Shown: piece after piece, positions 1 through 10,419 of the stretch
How positions within the stretch are numbered: position 1 is the first letter of the stretch
How the letters are laid out: each line of letters opens with the position of its first letter
Source of the DNA: Erwinia pyrifoliae DSM 12163
Lineage (GTDB): Bacteria > Pseudomonadota > Gammaproteobacteria > Enterobacterales > Enterobacteriaceae
Direction: 5' to 3'
NCBI RefSeq assembly: GCF_000026985.1
Contig: NC_017390.1
Span: forward strand, 1,106,048 to 1,170,047
Length of the DNA stretch: 64,000 nt
Made by a program: the position numbers and the translations under genes
Notes under the pieces: generated by a model
Seen by the model: the letters and a program-made list of their open reading frames with translations, nothing else
Told to the model about the DNA's origin: nothing
The model's database searches: none

Positions 1-690
1 CATCACGGCTGGTGCCGCGTCGCCGCCATTAGCGCGGCTCTTTTGCTGACTGGCTGTGCGCATATCATGCAGCAACCGCTGGTTCAGGGACCCACTTCTG
101 CGACACCATTACAGATGGCTCCGACCGGTGCCAGCGGCTCGCTGTTTCAGAGCGGGCAGGCTATGAACTATGGCTATCAGCCGATGTTTGAAGATCGCCG
201 ACCGCGTAACGTCGGCGATACATTGACCATTCTGCTGCAGGAAAACGTCAGCGCCAGCAAAAGTTCGTCCGCCAGTGCCAACCGTAATGGATCCGCCGGG
301 ATGGGGCTTGAAGTCGTACCGTCATCCGTCAGCGGTGCGCTTGGCAATGGCAAGCTGGATTTCAACGCCGAAGGTCAATCTGATTTCGCCGGCAAGGGCG
401 GCGCTGCGGCGCGTAACACGTTCACCGGCACGATTACCGTCACCGTCAACCAGCTGCTGCCAAACGGTAACTTGCAGGTAGTGGGTGAAAAGCAGATCGC
501 CATTAACCAGGGGACGGAATTTATCCGCTTCTCCGGGGTGGTTAACCCCCGCACCATCAGCGGCAGTAATACCGTGTCTTCGACGCAGGTTTCAGATGCG
601 CGCATCGAATACGTCGGCAATGGCTATATCAATGAATCGCAGAACATGGGCTGGTTACAGCGCGTGTTATTGAATATCTCACCTTTCTGA
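1..690 (+). CDS. flgH: Flagellar L-ring protein FlgH (5' end outside window)
   Basis: Outer-membrane lipoprotein that forms the L ring around the flagellar rod. The reading frame is open from base 1, so the true start lies upstream of the window. Residues LTGC, with the cysteine at 55-57, form a lipobox at the end of a signal peptide, so the mature protein is lipidated. The conserved [15 protein letters not shown] and [18 protein letters not shown] blocks match E. coli FlgH closely, and the C-terminus ([14 protein letters not shown]) is complete. flgI follows after one base, as in the usual flgH-flgI-flgJ operon. Confidence 0.96.
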   Translation, partial: HHGWCRVAAISAALLLTGCAHIMQQPLVQGPTSATPLQMAPTGASGSLFQSGQAMNYGYQPMFEDRRPRNVGDTLTILLQENVSASKSSSASANRNGSAGMGLEVVPSSVSGALGNGKLDFNAEGQSDFAGKGGAAARNTFTGTITVTVNQLLPNGNLQVVGEKQIAINQGTEFIRFSGVVNPRTISGSNTVSSTQVSDARIEYVGNGYINESQNMGWLQRVLLNISPF

Positions 691-691
691 A

Positions 692-1816
692 ATGATGATG
701 AAAAAACAAACCCTTTTAATGTCCGTTAGCGTGCTGCTGTGCTCTCTGCTGGTGGCACTCCCCAACATGGTTCGGGCCGAGCGTATACGCGATCTGACCT
801 CGGTGCAGGGTGTACGCGCCAACACGCTGATGGGCTACGGCCTGGTGGTGGGGCTGGACGGCACCGGCGATCAGACCATGCAGGCTCCCTTCACCGGACA
901 GAGCCTGAACAACATGCTCTCCCAGCTGGGGATTACCGTACCGGCCGGAACCAATATGCAGCTGAAGAATATTGCAGCGGTGATGGTCACTGCCGAACTG
1001 CCGGCATTTTCCCGGCCTGGTGACCGCATTGATATTGTCGTCTCTTCGCTCGGTAACGCTAAAAGTCTGCGCGGCGGTACGCTGCTGATGACGCCATTGA
1101 AAGGCGCGGATACCCAGATTTACGCCCTGGCACAAGGTAATGTCCTGATTTCCGGCGCAGGCGCGCAGGCGGGCGGCAGTCGGGTTCAGGTTAATCAGCT
1201 TAATGGCGGGCGCATTAGCGGTGGGGCAACCGTCGAACGGGAAGTGCCTAACGATTTTGCTAAGCAAACGGCGTTGCGCCTGCAGCTCAACGAGACCGAT
1301 TTTTCGCTGGCCCAGCAGATTAGCGATGCCATTAACCGCCGCTTTAGCGGCGGTGCGGTGCCTGAAGATGCGCGCACCGTACGCCTGTTCGGCCCGACTG
1401 ACGGGCCGTCACGCGTGCGCTTTCTCGCCAATATTCAGGACATACCGCTGCATGTTGCCGTGCAGGATGCCAAAGTGATCGTCAATTCGCGTACTGGATC
1501 GGTGGTGATGAACCGTCACGTTACCCTCGAATCCTGCGCCATTGCGCACGGTGGGCTGACCGTTGAGGTGGCGCAAAACAATCTTATCAGTCAACCGGAT
1601 ACGCCACTGGCAGGCGGTGAAACCGTGGTGGTGCCGCAGGCACAAATCTCGGTACGCGATAGCGGCGGCGCGCTGCAGCGTGTTAACAGCAGTGCGGATC
1701 TGAATAACGTGGTTCGCGCGTTAAACGGACTGGGCGCAACCCCTAACGAGCTGATGTCGATTTTACAGGCGATGAAAAGTGCTGGCTGTCTGCGGGCGAA
1801 GCTGGAGATTAACTGA
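692..1816 (+). CDS. flgI: Flagellar P-ring protein FlgI
   Basis: Periplasmic subunit of the P ring, which acts as a bushing for the rod in the peptidoglycan layer. It has 374 residues, a usual length for the family. The N-terminus is a Sec signal peptide (hydrophobic stretch followed by VRA cleavage site), then the family hallmark [20 protein letters not shown] and [13 protein letters not shown]. Three ATG codons stand in a row at the start, and 692 is the first of them. The stop overlaps the flgJ start as ATGA, which implies translational coupling. Confidence 0.96.
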   Translation: MMMKKQTLLMSVSVLLCSLLVALPNMVRAERIRDLTSVQGVRANTLMGYGLVVGLDGTGDQTMQAPFTGQSLNNMLSQLGITVPAGTNMQLKNIAAVMVTAELPAFSRPGDRIDIVVSSLGNAKSLRGGTLLMTPLKGADTQIYALAQGNVLISGAGAQAGGSRVQVNQLNGGRISGGATVEREVPNDFAKQTALRLQLNETDFSLAQQISDAINRRFSGGAVPEDARTVRLFGPTDGPSRVRFLANIQDIPLHVAVQDAKVIVNSRTGSVVMNRHVTLESCAIAHGGLTVEVAQNNLISQPDTPLAGGETVVVPQAQISVRDSGGALQRVNSSADLNNVVRALNGLGATPNELMSILQAMKSAGCLRAKLEIN

Positions 1817-2781
1817 TGAGCGCTAACCCACCGTTCAGCACTGCCGCATGGGATCTCCGTTCGCTTGATGCGCTCAAACTGAAGGCGACCAATAACGCAC
1901 CGCAGGCGCTCAAGGCTGCGGCGCAGCAGATGGAAGGGCTGTTTGTGCAGATGATGCTGAAAAGTATGCGTGACGCCAGTATCAAAGACGACGCGCTGCA
2001 CAGCCCGGCAACGGATATGTACACCTCGATGCACGATCAGCAGCTGGCTCAGGATATTGCCCAAAAAAGCCAGCTCGGTTTTGCCGGGATGATCGTGCGT
2101 CAGATGGGCGGGGAAAGCGCATCGCCAACCGCGAACATTGCCGCACCTGCCGCTGCATCCTGGTCGTCGTTACCCGATGGTTTACGTCCTCCTTCGGCGA
2201 AAACGGCGGCGGTACCCCCGTCATCGCCTGTGGCTATGTCGACATCATCACCGACCCACTTAGCCTGTGCACAGGGCAGCAGCTCGCAGCCGTTTATTCA
2301 GCGTCTGCTGCGGCCCGCATTGCAGGCGGCGCAGAGCAGCGGTATTCATCCGCATCTGATCCTGGCACAGGCAGCGCTGGAGTCTGGCTGGGGGAAACGC
2401 GAGATCGCGGCCAGCGACGGCAAACCAAGCCACAACCTGTTTGGTATTAAAGCCAGCGCTGACTGGCAGGGGAAAACCACGGAAATTACCACTACGGAAT
2501 ACCGTGATGGTAGTCCACATAAAGTGAAGGCGGCCTTCCGTGTCTATGACTCCTATAGCGATGCGCTGACCGATTACGCCAGGTTGCTGACCAATAATCC
2601 ACGCTATCGCCATGTAGCACAATCCACTTCTGCTGAACAGGGTGCACACGCGCTACAGGCCGGGGGATACGCCACCGATCCGGCTTACGCCAGCAAACTT
2701 AAGAATATTATTCAGCAGGTAAAAGGCAGCATCAGTACCGGCATTCAGGCTTATAAAAGTGACCTGAACGATATTTTTTAA
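1816..2781 (+). CDS. flgJ: Flagellar rod-cap and peptidoglycan hydrolase FlgJ
   Basis: Bifunctional protein. The N-terminal part (about residues 15-110) is the rod-capping domain (KAAAQQMEGLFVQMMLKSMR). The C-terminal part (about 160-310) is a glucosaminidase-type muramidase that opens peptidoglycan for the rod, with the ALESGWG motif (likely catalytic Glu at about residue 189) and the HNLFGIKA motif. The two domains are joined by a Pro/Ser/Ala-rich linker. It has 321 residues against about 313 in E. coli. Its start overlaps flgI by one base. A 110-bp gap before flgK suggests a separate transcript for flgKL. Confidence 0.95.
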   Translation: MSANPPFSTAAWDLRSLDALKLKATNNAPQALKAAAQQMEGLFVQMMLKSMRDASIKDDALHSPATDMYTSMHDQQLAQDIAQKSQLGFAGMIVRQMGGESASPTANIAAPAAASWSSLPDGLRPPSAKTAAVPPSSPVAMSTSSPTHLACAQGSSSQPFIQRLLRPALQAAQSSGIHPHLILAQAALESGWGKREIAASDGKPSHNLFGIKASADWQGKTTEITTTEYRDGSPHKVKAAFRVYDSYSDALTDYARLLTNNPRYRHVAQSTSAEQGAHALQAGGYATDPAYASKLKNIIQQVKGSISTGIQAYKSDLNDIF

Positions 2782-2787
2782 GAAAGT

Positions 2788-2814
2788 TTTAGTTAATTTC
2801 CTAATGACCGATGA
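2788..2814 (+). promoter_or_regulatory. Candidate sigma-28 promoter for flgKL
   Basis: ACCGATGA at 2807-2814 resembles the FliA -10 element GCCGATAA, with a weak TTTA 15 bases upstream in place of TAAA. The site lies in the flgJ-flgK gap, where a class 3 promoter is expected. The match is partial, so this is a candidate only. Confidence 0.3.
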
Positions 2815-2891
2815 AGTAATTAAGAACAGTGGAATTCAGATCGCCCGGCATTAACCTCCGGGTGGTGCACTCAGAATCAGGTGGATAAACG

Positions 2892-4530
2892 ATGAACCTT
2901 TTTAATATCGCCAGAAGTGGCCTCAGTAGCTCACAAGCAGGATTAAGCGTTATCGGCAGCAATATTAATAATGCCATGAACGGGCACTATAGCCGTCGCG
3001 ATATTCTGTTGGGCGAATCCGGTGGCATGATTTCGGGTAAAGGCTTTTACGGTTTCGGCGTGCAGGTTAACGGCGTGCAGCGCGGCTATGATGCCTTTAT
3101 TAACAATGAGCTGCGCGGCGGAATTACCGCCTGTGCCGGCCACAAAACCCGTTATGAGCAGCTGGCTGAAATCGACAATATGCTCGGCAACGATGAAACC
3201 AACCCTTCCGTTTCGCTGAATAAGTTTTTTTGAGGCGTTAAAAGAGATGGAAAAGGATCCGAGCGCGCCCGCCGCCCGTCAGTCGGCTTATAGCACGCTC
3301 GGTTCACTGACCTATCAGTTTAACAGCAGCAGTGAGCGCCTTACCGGACTGGAAAAAAGCACCAACACGCAGATTAAGCAAAGCGTTGATGATATCAACA
3401 GCTGCACGCAACAGCTGGCGAAGCTGAATGAAAATATCGAAAAGATCGTCTCGCAGCACGGTACGCCACCGGCCGATCTGCTGGACGCGCGCGACGGCCT
3501 GCTGGAAGACCTGAGTATGCAGACTGGCATCAAGGTCAATGAAGACAAGCTCACCGGGCGGATGGACGTGACGCTGGCCGACGGCCGCCCGCTGGTTTCT
3601 GGCACACGGGTCTATCAGCTGAAGGCAGAGGCCAGCGCGGAGAATCCCAATAAAACCGTCGTTTCCTACATCGATGCCAGCGGTAATGCCACCCGGCTTG
3701 ACGAAGAGCGCATGACCGGCGGCGCGCTGGGCGGCCTGTTTACCTTCCGCAACGAAGATTTGAGCAAGGCGCGCAATGAGCTGAACCAGATGGCGCTGAA
3801 GATGGCGGGGCGCTTTAATGAAGTCAACGGCCAGGGTTATGACCAGAACGGCAACCCGGGCGGCGATCTGTTTAACGTTCCCACCCCTGAAGCGCTGGCC
3901 AACCGCAATAACGGCGGCGATGCCAGCATTGATGCAAGATTAACCGCACCTTACACCGACGTGAAAGCGGAGGACTACACCATCACCTTCACCAACGGTG
4001 ACTGGGAAGTCAAAGGGGCAGATGGTCGCGTGGTGCCGCATACGGTTAACGCCGCCGGCGAACTGGAATTTGATGGTGTCAGCCTCGGCGTCAGTGGCAC
4101 GGCAGAGGAAGGCGACAGCTTTATGCTGAACCCGGCGGCAGGCGTGGCGGAAAATGTCAGCGTGGCTGTTGACAACGGCGAGGCGATCGCCGCCTCCGAT
4201 TCCAGCGATCCAGAGGAAGTCTCGAATAACAAAAACCTGGCAAAACTGCTGGGGATTCAGGATGAAAAGCTGATCGGTAAAGCAACGTTGACCGAGTCCT
4301 ATGCCAGCCTGGTCAGTGGGCTGGGTTCATCAACCAGTGCGTTAAAAGCCGATTATGCGACGGCAGGTAGCGTGTTGAACGAGCTGACCACCAAGTGGCA
4401 GTCGGTGGTTGGCGTTAACCTGGAAGATGAGTATGTGACCCTGAGTATGTTTGAAAAGTATTACCAGGCGAATGCGCAGGTTCTGCAAACGGCCACCACG
4501 ATGCTGGACACGCTGTTAGCCATTAAGTAA
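2892..4530 (+). pseudogene. flgK: Flagellar hook-filament junction protein FlgK, frameshifted
   Basis: FlgK (hook-associated protein 1) joins the hook to the filament and is needed for filament assembly. The N-terminal 113 residues (MNLFNIARSGLSSSQAGLSV, then the D0/D1 helices) run from 2892 to a stop at 3231-3233. The rest of the protein continues in another frame from about 3226 to 4530 and ends in a normal FlgK C-terminus (YYQANAQVLQTATTMLDTLL). The break is a run of seven T at 3225-3231. With six T the frame reads SLNKFFEALKEMEKDPSAPA, the expected FlgK continuity. So this is a single-base insertion in a homopolymer: a recent pseudogene, a phase-variable site or a sequencing error. Everything else in the gene looks intact. 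Confidence 0.93.
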
Positions 4531-4551
4531 TTGCCCCGCGAAAGAGGAAGA

Positions 4552-5463
4552 ATGATGCGCCTAAGTACGCAATATATGTATAAGCAGAACATGGAGAGCA
4601 TGTCTGCACAGATGACTCAAAACCACGGCTTGTTCAGCCGTATCAGCGCGGGCAAAACCCTGTTGGCCGCGTCCGACAATCCCGGCGGTGCAGCAGATGC
4701 CGTTATTCTGCAGAATGCGCTGGCAAAAATGGAGCTGTATAAAGATGCCCGCTCCGGGGCGCGCAGCGGCATGGAGCAGGAGGATTCTACCCTGAGTTCC
4801 GTTGGAAAATTGCTGACCAAAAACCTCAGCGAGAAGCTGGTTGCCGCGATGAACGGTACCCTGTCGGAAGAAGACCGAGCCGTGCTGGGGCAGGAAATTG
4901 AAGGTATCAGTAAAAATCTGCTGGACCTGGCCAATACCCGCGACGGCAGTGGTCGCTATGTCTTCTCCGGATTTAAAACCGGTACTGCCGCGTTCGATGA
5001 GCAGGGTAACTATCAGGGCGGGGATACCGCTATTCATCAGACGGTAGCCGATGGTAGCGATATGCAAATCAGCCATCTCGGTAGCGATATTTTTATGAGT
5101 GGAACCAGCAGCGACCTGTTCAAGAACCTGCAGAGTGCGGCCAGCGAGCTGACCAAATCGCCGCTTGATGAAGAACAGCTTAAATTAGCTCTGGGTGCGG
5201 CGAGCAAAGCGGTAGATGCCGGTATTGACCGTCTGGGCAAGGTGCAGGCCGATCTGGGGACTCAATTGCAACAGCTTGACGCGCTGGATATTCAGGCTGA
5301 TAACGATTTCAACTCCATCGTCGGCAAACTGCAGAGCGTGCTAGGAGCAGACACCAGTACGCAGATTAACTTAATTCAGCAAACAAAAATGGCTGAAGTG
5401 GTTATGGAAGCCTCGATGAAAGTATTTCAGTCGATGCAAAAGATGAGCCTGTTCAGATCTTAA
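4552..5463 (+). CDS. flgL: Flagellar hook-filament junction protein FlgL
   Basis: Second hook-filament junction protein (HAP3), acting next to FlgK. The start is placed at the ATG pair 4552/4555 behind an AGAGGAAG ribosome binding site, because the protein then begins MRLSTQYMYKQNM like E. coli FlgL. The family blocks NLANTRDGSGRYVFSGFKT and the C-terminal coiled coil (TKMAEVVMEASMKVFQSMQ) are present. It follows flgK by about 20 bp. About 303 residues, a normal length. Confidence 0.95.
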   Translation: MMRLSTQYMYKQNMESMSAQMTQNHGLFSRISAGKTLLAASDNPGGAADAVILQNALAKMELYKDARSGARSGMEQEDSTLSSVGKLLTKNLSEKLVAAMNGTLSEEDRAVLGQEIEGISKNLLDLANTRDGSGRYVFSGFKTGTAAFDEQGNYQGGDTAIHQTVADGSDMQISHLGSDIFMSGTSSDLFKNLQSAASELTKSPLDEEQLKLALGAASKAVDAGIDRLGKVQADLGTQLQQLDALDIQADNDFNSIVGKLQSVLGADTSTQINLIQQTKMAEVVMEASMKVFQSMQKMSLFRS

Positions 5464-5501
5464 TTCTTATCTTCCGTGTAGCACTTACCCGGTAATGAGG
5501 C

Positions 5502-5541
5502 AGCATGCTGACAGCGGACAAAAGCCTGTTATCAGCATGCT
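5502..5541. repeat. Inverted repeat between flgL and the chemoreceptor gene
   Basis: The arms agcatgctga (5502-5511) and tcagcatgct (5532-5541) are perfect complements separated by 20 bases. The hairpin could attenuate or terminate flgL transcription, but no T-run follows. It also covers the ATG at 5505, which makes that upstream start for the next gene unlikely. Confidence 0.6.
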
Positions 5542-5552
5542 TAATGGATACT

Positions 5553-7193
5553 ATGTTTAAAAATTTGAAAATTAACACCACGGTCAGCCTGATTATTGGC
5601 CTGTTCGCTATCACGCTGCTGTTGACCACCAGCTTCTTCGCGATGAACGGTTTTGTGGCCAACAAGCACCTTAACCATATTGTTGCCGCCGCCTCCAGTG
5701 AGCGACACGTAGGTGATGCAGCTTATAATATCACTGCCGGCATTGCGCATATTAACAGTGAGATGCTGCAAACTGCGTCAGGTAAGCCCCTTTCCCAGGA
5801 CATGGTGCATGCCACCGATGACATACTTGGTAAGGCACGTCAGAGCATGGATGATTTCATGGCCTCGTCGTTTAACAGCCAGGAGGAGCGTAAAGCGGCA
5901 GCGGAGATCCTGACCGTGTTTAATCGGCTCTATGCGATGGCGGTGAACAAAAAGCAGTTTGTTAACACGCCGGCACGCTATACCGGCTCACTGGAAAGTG
6001 AAGTGGAGATGCGTGACCTGCTGCGCACAAAGCTAAGAGGCTATAACGAAGCCTCAAACCACGTCAGTAGTGCCTATATTAATGAGGCTGAAAGTGATAA
6101 TAAGAAAATGATCGCTATCAGTATTATCGTTGTGATAGGCGCGCTGATGATGTGGATATTCGTGCGCTACTGGCTGAAACGTACGCTGGTACAACGCCTG
6201 GAACTGACCGTAAACTCACTACAAACCATTGCTGCAGGCGATTTAAGTAAAAAAGTGCTGGCCGGTAACCATAATGAAATTGGCATAATGCTAAGAGCGC
6301 TAGAGCAGATGCGTAATGCGCTGACGGGCACCATTGTCGGTATTCGCAAAGGCGTGCTGGGCATTCACAAAAATGCCCGTGAAATCGCTACCGGTAACAA
6401 TGAGCTGTCATCGCGTACCGAACAGCAGGCGTCGGCGCTGCAGGAAACGGCAGCCAGCATGGAACAAATCAAAACCACCGTGCGCCAGAATGCCGATAAT
6501 GCCCATACCGCACGTCAGCTGGCTGAAAGCGCCAGCGGCAATGCCCGTAGTGGCGGTGATGCAATGCATAATCTTGAGGAAATTATGCAGAAAATCAGCA
6601 CCAGCTCACGTCAGATTGCCGATATCAATGGCGTGATTGACAGTATTGCTAATCAGACCAATATTCTGGCACTGAATGCTGCGGTAGAGGCTGCCCGTGC
6701 CGGCGAGCAGGGACGCGGTTTTGCCGTGGTAGCCGAAGAGGTGCGTAACCTGGCAAAACGCAGCGCCGAGGCGGCGAAAGAGATCAATCATCTGATCAAC
6801 ACCTGTGTATCTACGGTGGATGCCGGCTCGCGTCAGGTGGTACAGGCCAGCGGCGTGATGCAGGAAATTGTCTCTTCCGTTACTCAGGTTACTGAGATTA
6901 TGGGAGAAATCACTTCAGCCTCTGACGAACAGAGCGCGGGGATTAACCAGATATCCCAAGCGGTTAACGAGATGGATTTAGTGACACAGCAAAATGCTGC
7001 GATGGTTGAAGAAGCTGCGATGGCTGCCGGCGAGCTGGAGATGCAGTCTGATGCCCTTGAGAACCTGGTGGCGCAGTTTGTGCTTAATGAAAACCGTGAC
7101 AGTACCCCGGTAGAATTAACCCGAGCTGGGCAGGTCAATGATTATAAAACCGCAGCGATGCATGTGGATAACGACCAATGGGAAACCTTTTAA
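5553..7193 (+). CDS. Methyl-accepting chemotaxis protein
   Basis: Transmembrane chemoreceptor signalling to CheA/CheW. Counting from 5553 (MFKNLKINTTVSLI, the typical MCP beginning): TM1 about residues 8-30, periplasmic four-helix ligand domain about 30-185, TM2 about 187-205 (MIAISIIVVIGALMMWIFV), HAMP about 210-260, then the methylation helices and the highly conserved tip IANQTNILALNAAVEAARAG and GFAVVAEEVRNLAKRSA. The C-terminus NDQWETF resembles the NWETF pentapeptide that binds CheR/CheB, as in high-abundance receptors. The ligand is not predictable. ATG 5544 is an alternative start. It lies inside the flagellar cluster and would feed the CheA/CheW encoded downstream. Confidence 0.93.
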   Translation: MFKNLKINTTVSLIIGLFAITLLLTTSFFAMNGFVANKHLNHIVAAASSERHVGDAAYNITAGIAHINSEMLQTASGKPLSQDMVHATDDILGKARQSMDDFMASSFNSQEERKAAAEILTVFNRLYAMAVNKKQFVNTPARYTGSLESEVEMRDLLRTKLRGYNEASNHVSSAYINEAESDNKKMIAISIIVVIGALMMWIFVRYWLKRTLVQRLELTVNSLQTIAAGDLSKKVLAGNHNEIGIMLRALEQMRNALTGTIVGIRKGVLGIHKNAREIATGNNELSSRTEQQASALQETAASMEQIKTTVRQNADNAHTARQLAESASGNARSGGDAMHNLEEIMQKISTSSRQIADINGVIDSIANQTNILALNAAVEAARAGEQGRGFAVVAEEVRNLAKRSAEAAKEINHLINTCVSTVDAGSRQVVQASGVMQEIVSSVTQVTEIMGEITSASDEQSAGINQISQAVNEMDLVTQQNAAMVEEAAMAAGELEMQSDALENLVAQFVLNENRDSTPVELTRAGQVNDYKTAAMHVDNDQWETF

Positions 7194-7364
7194 CTCCCGG
7201 TAATGCCATTATTTGTGGTGGTAATTCATGGCGTGAATTTAACGCACTATTTATCGGGTAATCAAAGTAGCGGATTAGGCATTTTTATAAAGGTTTTTTG
7301 CACTATTTAAATTCCACGTTTCATCGGATAATTTCAGTTGATATTATTGGGTGAGAGCATTAGC

Positions 7365-8096
7365 GTGAGCGGAATTTATACCCCGGGTGGCATTGAAGAT
7401 AAGACGATATTATGGGGGAAATATAACCATATTGTCCGTCAAGAGGCATTACGCTTACAAAAGCGTCTGCCGGCCAGTGTGGAACTTGATGATCTTATTC
7501 AGGCTGGCTCGCTAGGTTTTTTGTCCGCAATTGATCATTTTGACCCGACCAAAGGGGTAACGCTCAGCGCTTTCCTTGCCCAACGTATACGCTGGGCATT
7601 AATGGATGAATTGCGTGAGCGTGACTGGGTGCCAAGACGGGTACGGAAACATGCCAGGGAAGTGACGGCGGTTATTCAGCAGTTGGAGCAAAATAAAGGC
7701 GGTGAGGCATCAGAAGCAGATATTGCCACAGAAATGGGCGTTTCTGTCGGTGAATTGCAGCAGATGCTAGCAGATACCAATAGCAGCCAGATTTATTCGC
7801 TTGATGAACTGCAAGAACAGTTTGCTGATTCGTATGAAACGATCGATGAAGGGAATGAAGCATTAAATCCTGTACATCAGGCCGTGCAGGAAAACCTGGT
7901 GGGTAAGATTGCAGAACATATCAGTGTAATACCTGAAAGAGAGCAGAGGATCCTGCAACTTTACTATCAGCAAGATCTGAATATGAGAGAGATTGGCGCA
8001 GTTCTCAGCCTGACAGAGACGCGGGTCAGTCAGTTACACAGTCTGGCGATAAAAAGAATCAGGGCCAGAATGGATGCCTTGAACGGTTGTGAGTGA
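7365..8096 (+). CDS. fliA: Flagellar sigma factor FliA (sigma-28)
   Basis: RNA polymerase sigma factor for late flagellar genes. Region 2 (RLPASVELDDLIQAGSLGFL and RIRWALMDELRERDWVPR), region 3 and region 4 (ERILQLYYQQDLNMREIGAV, ETRVSQLHSLAIKRIR) are all recognisable. GTG at 7365 is preferred as start because it aligns with the E. coli start (MNSLYT against VSGIYT) and has GGTGAG upstream. TTG 7338 and 7347 are in-frame alternatives. By eye only about half of the residues match E. coli FliA, which fits a second, divergent flagellar set. No flgM or fliZ is visible nearby. Confidence 0.9.
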   Translation: MSGIYTPGGIEDKTILWGKYNHIVRQEALRLQKRLPASVELDDLIQAGSLGFLSAIDHFDPTKGVTLSAFLAQRIRWALMDELRERDWVPRRVRKHAREVTAVIQQLEQNKGGEASEADIATEMGVSVGELQQMLADTNSSQIYSLDELQEQFADSYETIDEGNEALNPVHQAVQENLVGKIAEHISVIPEREQRILQLYYQQDLNMREIGAVLSLTETRVSQLHSLAIKRIRARMDALNGCE

Positions 8097-8513
8097 ATTT
8101 TTGTTATTAGTCGAATGAATTAGGGTGTCGATTTCAATAGAAAGCAGGGTTTTCATTTTTGTTCACCTTTAACATGATTATGTTGCGATTTAATAAGAAA
8201 TAATCCTTTTAATTTGTTTTAATTTTTCTTTTAATCAATCAGTTATGTGTCTTTCAGGCAGGTGGTGCTTTTGGATGTATTGTGATTGAAAACCGGTATG
8301 GTTAGGATGCTTCCTCGATTTTGATGCAGCCGCAGTCGACAGGGAAATCAATACATTCATATTTTGTTGCGCCTAACCCATTGCAAGGTTGGTCGCCGTG
8401 AGTATCAATGCAAAAAGGCTTTGTGTCAGTATCTGGTTGCCGGTTTTATTTTGGATATCTTTTACATAATGACATGGCCGGTTCGTACTGAGTGATATTA
8501 AGAGAATTAGATA
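8097..8513. other. AT-rich leader/promoter region upstream of flhDC
   Basis: About 417 bp without a credible ORF. It is visibly AT-rich compared with its neighbours. The length and position suit the long regulated leader that flhDC has in enterobacteria, but I could not identify a defined CRP, RcsAB or CsrA site with confidence. Confidence 0.5.
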
Positions 8514-8867
8514 ATGCCTAGTTTTGATGAGCACCTGCAGAGTATTCATGATATTAATTTGTCATATTTACTGCTTTCACAACAATTAATTCGTAAAGAT
8601 AAATTTGCTGCTGGCTTTCGCCTTGGATTGTCTGAGGCGACGATTGATAACCTGAAAGCACTTTCATTACCTCAGCTGATGAAACTGGCTGCAACTAATC
8701 AGCTGATTTGTCGTCTGCGTGTTGATGATGATATTGCTATTGAAAATCTGACCAAGGATTCACGAATTGAAGCTTTACAGCAAATTCATACCGGGATCCT
8801 TTTGTCGACAGATTTGCTTAATAAATTAAGCTGTCAGCAAAATACTTCATCCGGAGGCCAGTCATGA
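8514..8867 (+). CDS. flhD: Flagellar master regulator FlhD (divergent)
   Basis: Subunit of the FlhD4C2 activator of class 2 flagellar promoters. The conserved core [34 protein letters not shown] and [16 protein letters not shown] identifies it. 117 residues, the family length. It is only roughly half identical to E. coli FlhD by eye, so it is probably a second FlhD and not the chromosomal core copy. The 3' end overlaps flhC by 4 bp. Confidence 0.92.
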   Translation: MPSFDEHLQSIHDINLSYLLLSQQLIRKDKFAAGFRLGLSEATIDNLKALSLPQLMKLAATNQLICRLRVDDDIAIENLTKDSRIEALQQIHTGILLSTDLLNKLSCQQNTSSGGQS

Positions 8868-9436
8868 GTGATAAGAGCCTGCTGAATGAAATTCACGAAG
8901 TGAATATTGCTATGGAATTGATTAACCTCGGTGCAAGGATGCAGGTTCTTGAATCGGAAACGTCAATCAGTCGTCGGCGTCTGCTGCGTTTATATAAAGA
9001 ATTACGCGGCTGCCCGCCGCCTAAAGGCATGCTGCCTTTTTCCGAAGACTGGTTTATGTCTTGGGAACAAAATATTCATTCTTCAATGTTTTATAATATT
9101 TATCTCTATTTGCAGAAAGCTGAAAAAGGGCGGCCGATTAAAACCCTGATGAAAGCCTACCGGCTTTATCTTGAACAGTGTTATCCGCGCTCGTCAGAAA
9201 AACCCGTATTGGGATTAACGCGTGCGTGGACGCTATTACGGTTTGTCGGCTGCGGAATTATTTCGCAGAAGTCTTGTGCTGTATGCAAAGGGGGCTTTGT
9301 GGTGGCGACGGAATTTATCAAGAATCCGTTTACCTGCAGCCTGTGCAGCCCGCCTTCACGGGCGCTGAAGAAAACGCAGGTCAACAACCATGAGTACGTC
9401 AGTTCGTACCCTCAGCAGTTGACTGCATCTGCCTGA
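8864..9436 (+). CDS. flhC: Flagellar master regulator FlhC (divergent)
   Basis: Zinc-binding partner of FlhD that contributes DNA recognition. The four zinc ligands are visible as CAVC (Cys138, Cys141) and CSLC (Cys158, Cys161). 190 residues. The central [13 protein letters not shown] block is typical. Translation is coupled to flhD through the ATGA overlap. flhDC followed directly by motAB-cheAW is the classical enterobacterial order. Confidence 0.93.
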   Translation: MSDKSLLNEIHEVNIAMELINLGARMQVLESETSISRRRLLRLYKELRGCPPPKGMLPFSEDWFMSWEQNIHSSMFYNIYLYLQKAEKGRPIKTLMKAYRLYLEQCYPRSSEKPVLGLTRAWTLLRFVGCGIISQKSCAVCKGGFVVATEFIKNPFTCSLCSPPSRALKKTQVNNHEYVSSYPQQLTASA

Positions 9437-9522
9437 ACAACGTTGCATGGCAGTCAACGGGCCGGTTTTCCCTTGCAGGCAAAGACGTCGGCACGGGACA
9501 TAAACGATAAAAAGGAGTAAGT

Positions 9523-10419
9523 GTGTTAGTAGTCATTGGCTATTTGGTTGTTATTGCGACTGTTTTTGGTGGTTTTGTGCTTTCCGGTGGCAGTCTTAGC
9601 TCATTATTTCAGCCGGTTGAGCTACTGATTATTGGTGGGGCAGGTGTTGGCGCCTTTATCGTCGGTAATAATATGAAGTCGTTGAAGGCCACCGGCAGAG
9701 CGCTGGTTCGTCTTTTCTTCGGTCGTAGCTACAGTAAAGTCGTTTACATGGATCTGATGGCTATGCTGTTTCTTCTGCTCTCCAAGAGCCGTGTTCAGGG
9801 CTTGATGTCGTTGGAGAAGGATATCGAAGATCCGGCCAACAGCGATATTTTCAGTGCCTATCCGCGTTTACTTTCTGACCCGACGCTGATCAACTTTGTG
9901 CTGGATTACTTCCGTCTGATGATCAGCGGCAGTATGAACGCCCACCAAATTGAAGATTTGATGGACGAAGAAATTGAAACCTGTCAGGAAGAACTGGAAG
10001 TTCCGGCACAGAGTCTTAATACCGTCGGTGACGCCTTCCCGGCCTTTGGTATTGTGGCGGCAGTCATGGGCGTGGTGAACGCGCTGGGGGCGGCTGACCG
10101 TCCCGCTGCCGAACTGGGCATGCTGATTGCACATGCCATGGTGGGTACTTTCCTCGGTATTCTTATCGCTTATGGCTTTGTGCTGCCGCTGGCGACGGTA
10201 TTGCGTCAGAAGAGCAGCGATCAGGTCAAAATGCTGCAATGTATTAAGGTCACCCTGCTCTCCAGTCTCAATGGCTATGCGCCGCAAATCGCGGTCGAGT
10301 TTGGCCGTAAAACGTTGTATACCAGCGAGCGCCCCTCCTTTGAAGAGCTGGAAACCCACGTACGTGAGGTCAAAAGCAATGGGAGTTTCAAAAATCAGTC
10401 TGGGGATGCTGCTGAATGA
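9523..10419 (+). CDS. motA: Flagellar motor stator protein MotA
   Basis: Inner-membrane proton-channel subunit of the stator. Four membrane segments are seen: about residues 2-22, 32-50, 168-188 and 200-222. The cytoplasmic loop carries conserved charged residues, and the PAFGIVAAVMGVVNALG segment is diagnostic. The start is GTG 9523 behind AAAGGAG; E. coli motA also begins MLxxxGYLVV. 298 residues. It overlaps motB by 4 bp. Confidence 0.95.
   Translation: MLVVIGYLVVIATVFGGFVLSGGSLSSLFQPVELLIIGGAGVGAFIVGNNMKSLKATGRALVRLFFGRSYSKVVYMDLMAMLFLLLSKSRVQGLMSLEKDIEDPANSDIFSAYPRLLSDPTLINFVLDYFRLMISGSMNAHQIEDLMDEEIETCQEELEVPAQSLNTVGDAFPAFGIVAAVMGVVNALGAADRPAAELGMLIAHAMVGTFLGILIAYGFVLPLATVLRQKSSDQVKMLQCIKVTLLSSLNGYAPQIAVEFGRKTLYTSERPSFEELETHVREVKSNGSFKNQSGDAAE

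Noticed and set aside
2892..3233. Separate 113-residue FlgK-like protein
   Set aside because: It is exactly the N-terminal part of FlgK, continued in another frame after a T7 run. It is better described as a frameshifted gene.
8194..8209. Possible RcsAB box (taagaaataatccttt) upstream of flhDC
   Set aside because: The two half sites are one base too far apart compared with the known consensus, and the region is so AT-rich that such matches are expected.
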